In this document: positions 62,163 to 64,000 of the stretch, in pieces | Layout: every line of letters starts with the position of its first letter | How positions within the stretch are numbered: the stretch's first letter is position 1 | From: an uncultured delta proteobacterium | Lineage (GTDB): Bacteria > Myxococcota_A > Polyangia > Polyangiales > Polyangiaceae | Assembly: GCA_903892415.1 (NCBI GenBank) | Contig: CAITIQ010000606.1 | Location: 124,001 to 188,000, forward strand | Length of the DNA stretch: 64,000 nt | Direction of reading: 5' to 3' | The notes under the pieces: generated by a model | Seen by the model: only the letters and a program-made list of their open reading frames with translations | Told to the model about the DNA's origin: nothing | Databases searched by the model: none | Position numbers and translations under genes: made by a program

Positions 62163-63221
62163 TCAGGCGCGGGCTGCTTGGCGCGTCTGTTGGTACAGGC
62201 GAATCAACGCTTCTCGTGAGCTCTTCTCCTTGCCCGCCGCGATGTTGAGCACCATGTCGCGGATAGCGCGATTCACCGGCGCTTGCAGGCCGAGCTGCTC
62301 GCTGCGTCGAACCACCTCTCCGTTGAGAAACTCTACCGCTGGCACGCGGCCTCGTTCGATGGCCGAGAGCATCGACGAGCGCAGCCGCCGATAGCGGGCT
62401 CCTACAGCGAGGAGGAGTGCGTGCTTGGCGAACAGCGAGGCGCTGCCGACGCTGCGACTCTCCTCTTGGGGTGTGAGTGCGATCCACTCCAGATCCAAGG
62501 TGCCCGAGACCTTCTCGAGCTTGATCTTGAGGGCCTCTGCCACGCGCACGGTCTCCGTCATGATCTCGAGCGCGAGCCGACGTACATGGCGTTTTCTCAT
62601 GAGCACGCCCAGTCGGTCACCGCCGACGGTTCCAAGCGAAGAGATGGCGTTGTTGATCGCGAGCTTGGACCAGCGTGCGCCACCGAGGTTCTTGCTGAGC
62701 ACCGTCTCGCCGACACACTCGAGAGCCCGTGCGAGTTGCTGCAACGCGGGCGTTTCAACGCCGTCGAGACGGCCAACCTGGAAGCCGCCGCTGCTGGTTT
62801 TGTCGTAAACCCCTGGCGAAAGCATGCTGGCCCCCCACGCAACGACGGCGCCAATCACACGCTCGGAGCCGACGATGGGCGCTACGCGCTCTTCACAAAG
62901 GCCGTTCTGAAAGCAGACCAGGCTGCCGCCGCTCGCTAGCCGCGGCGCGCACTCACGAGCCGCCTCTTCAACTTGGGGTGGTTGCGTCGCGAGCAGGATG
63001 AAGTCGAACTGGCCCTCGAGCTCGCTGAGGGCGGAAACGGCCTTGCCGCGGACGACGCTGGTGCTCCCGTTCTCGCGGACTTGAAAGCCTTGCTCGCGAA
63101 TCGCTGCGGCGATCGCTTCATTTTTGGTGAGCGCGGTGACGTCATGACCGTGTTCGGTCAGCTGAGCTGCGACGATGCCACCAATTCCACCGGCGCCAAC
63201 GACGAGGAACCGCGGTTGCAA
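62163..63221 (-). CDS. panE: 2-Dehydropantoate 2-reductase (ketopantoate reductase)
   Basis: The 352-residue product from TTG 63221, with AGGAG about 9 nt upstream, reduces ketopantoate to pantoate with NADPH in coenzyme A synthesis. The N-terminus has the Rossmann motif VVGAGGIGGIVAAQL. The active-site lysine region is LGGARWSKLAINNAI (about residue 180), and the C-terminal helical domain is complete. The family is broad and includes related oxidoreductases, so the substrate is likely but not certain. It starts 3 nt after the stop of the TerC-family gene. Confidence 0.87.
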   Translation of the reverse strand: MQPRFLVVGAGGIGGIVAAQLTEHGHDVTALTKNEAIAAAIREQGFQVRENGSTSVVRGKAVSALSELEGQFDFILLATQPPQVEEAARECAPRLASGGSLVCFQNGLCEERVAPIVGSERVIGAVVAWGASMLSPGVYDKTSSGGFQVGRLDGVETPALQQLARALECVGETVLSKNLGGARWSKLAINNAISSLGTVGGDRLGVLMRKRHVRRLALEIMTETVRVAEALKIKLEKVSGTLDLEWIALTPQEESRSVGSASLFAKHALLLAVGARYRRLRSSMLSAIERGRVPAVEFLNGEVVRRSEQLGLQAPVNRAIRDMVLNIAAGKEKSSREALIRLYQQTRQAARA

Positions 63222-63224
63222 AGC

Positions 63225-64000
63225 TCAGGTCTCCTCGTCGGCCTTACCAGGCTCGGCTTCGGAGAGCGGCTCTTGTTCCTCTTTGCGCAGCACGACCGAG
63301 GCCACCACACCGCCGATGAGTACGCCCACGATGACGCCGAGTGATGCAACCGACGGCATGTGGAACCAGGGGGCGATCAGCATCTTCACGCCCACGAAGA
63401 ACAGCACGATCATCAGGCTGTACTTCAGATAGGCGAACTGTCGCAGCAGGCTGGCGAGCGCGAAGTAAAGCGACCGTAGCCCCAGGATGGCGAAGATGTT
63501 CGACGTGAAGACCAGGAAGGGGTCCTGCGTAACGCCGAACACCGCGGGGATGCTGTCCACGGCGAAAACGACGTCGCTGCCTTCAACCACGAGCAACACA
63601 AGAAACAAGGGAGTAGCGAGCAGCTTACCGTCCACCCGCGTAAAGAAATTTTGCCCGTCTGGCTTGGGGCTGATCGGCAGGATTCGTCGGGCAATCTTGA
63701 CGATAAAGCTGTCCTCCGGATCGAAGTCGTCATCCCCCTTGGAGAGGAACATTTTGATCGCCGTGTAGACGAGCAGCGCGCCAAACAGCTGGAGACTCCA
63801 GGAGAACGTGTTGATCAGCGCCGCGCCCAGCAGGATCATGATGATGCGCAGGACGATCGCCCCGAGGATGCCCCAGAACAGCAGGCGATGCTGGATTTCC
63901 CCGGCGATCTTGAAGAACTTGAAGATCAAGGCCATCACGAAGATGTTGTCGAGACTGAGGCTCAGCTCGACGATGTAGCCGGTGAGAAACAGCGTCGCCG
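63225..64000 (-). CDS. TerC-family membrane protein, 5' end outside window
   Basis: The visible 258 codons hold the C-terminal part of a TerC/Alx-type protein with six or more membrane segments (for example FWGILGAIVLRIIMILLGAA and LIGGVVASVVL). The frame is open past the window edge, reading FLTGYIVELSLSLDNIFV, the typical second helix, so the start lies beyond 64000. The charged loop KGDDDFDPEDSFIVKIARR between helices is characteristic, as is GSDVVFAVDSIPAVFGVTQD. These proteins act in metal or tellurite tolerance; manganese export is shown for some members. The ATG at 63938 is internal. Confidence 0.9.
   Translation of the reverse strand, partial: ATLFLTGYIVELSLSLDNIFVMALIFKFFKIAGEIQHRLLFWGILGAIVLRIIMILLGAALINTFSWSLQLFGALLVYTAIKMFLSKGDDDFDPEDSFIVKIARRILPISPKPDGQNFFTRVDGKLLATPLFLVLLVVEGSDVVFAVDSIPAVFGVTQDPFLVFTSNIFAILGLRSLYFALASLLRQFAYLKYSLMIVLFFVGVKMLIAPWFHMPSVASLGVIVGVLIGGVVASVVLRKEEQEPLSEAEPGKADEET

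Noticed and set aside
1-64000. tRNA, rRNA or riboswitch genes
   Set aside because: The intergenic stretches were read on both strands and none showed a cloverleaf, rRNA or known riboswitch core. A covariance search could still find short RNAs.

Overview
The window is a high-GC bacterial chromosome segment, densely coded on both strands. The gene content points to a myxobacterium or close relative (phylum Myxococcota, probably order Polyangiales). There are four eukaryote-like Ser/Thr kinases, one fused to a sigma-54 activator and one to a sulfatase-modifying-factor domain. There are many lipoproteins with a lipobox followed by long Gly/Ser/Ala linkers, three tandem bactofilins, a CYP51-like P450 fused to a ferredoxin, a Kazal-repeat lipoprotein and a VgrG-DUF2169 pair. 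This assignment is an inference from families, not from a marker gene; no rRNA or tRNA gene was seen.

Layout. 0-6.3 kb: end of a membrane-anchored protein, a parvulin lipoprotein, a TPR-like lipoprotein with a terminal CXXCH, an orphan branched-chain 2-oxoacid dehydrogenase E1-alpha, Cys-rich lipoproteins, a DUF4149 membrane protein and a HEAT-repeat protein. 6.4-12.4 kb: a four-gene operon (YfhL-type ferredoxin, two lipoproteins, a kinase) converging on a kinase-FGE fusion. 12.5-23 kb: urocanase, AsnB plus glycosyltransferase, an Smr protein, a receiver-GGDEF-HDOD protein and a GH63-type glucosidase. 23-31.8 kb: a leftward run holding a radical SAM protein, a sigma factor, VgrG, DUF2169, a kinase and an acetyltransferase. 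31.8-40.4 kb: Hsp15, L,D-transpeptidase, Kazal lipoprotein and a 1612-residue kinase/AAA/GAF/sigma-54 regulator. 40.4-47.4 kb: two CXXCH lipoproteins, CYP51-ferredoxin and cystathionine beta-synthase.

47.5-52.2 kb: two paralogous glucose/sorbosone-dehydrogenase-like lipoproteins point at each other and enclose an accessory island. The island holds a decayed 3' copy of a HerA-like ATPase gene, a two-gene operon of unknowns, a 13-bp tandem repeat and a strong bidirectional terminator. 52.4-56.8 kb: a three-domain thioredoxin-like lipoprotein, a TIGR02996 protein and an exported HNH-like protein.

56.9-59.8 kb is the most unusual part. Ten copies of a 13-bp palindrome (GCGGATSATCCGC) are spaced 41-44 bp apart, about four helical turns, in a non-coding 0.4-kb stretch. 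A two-gene operon follows directly: an unknown helical protein and a HerA/FtsK-like ATPase whose decayed relative lies 10 kb away. I could not name a described system with this layout. 60.1-64 kb is housekeeping-like: pyrE behind three bactofilins, ketopantoate reductase and a TerC-family protein cut by the window edge.
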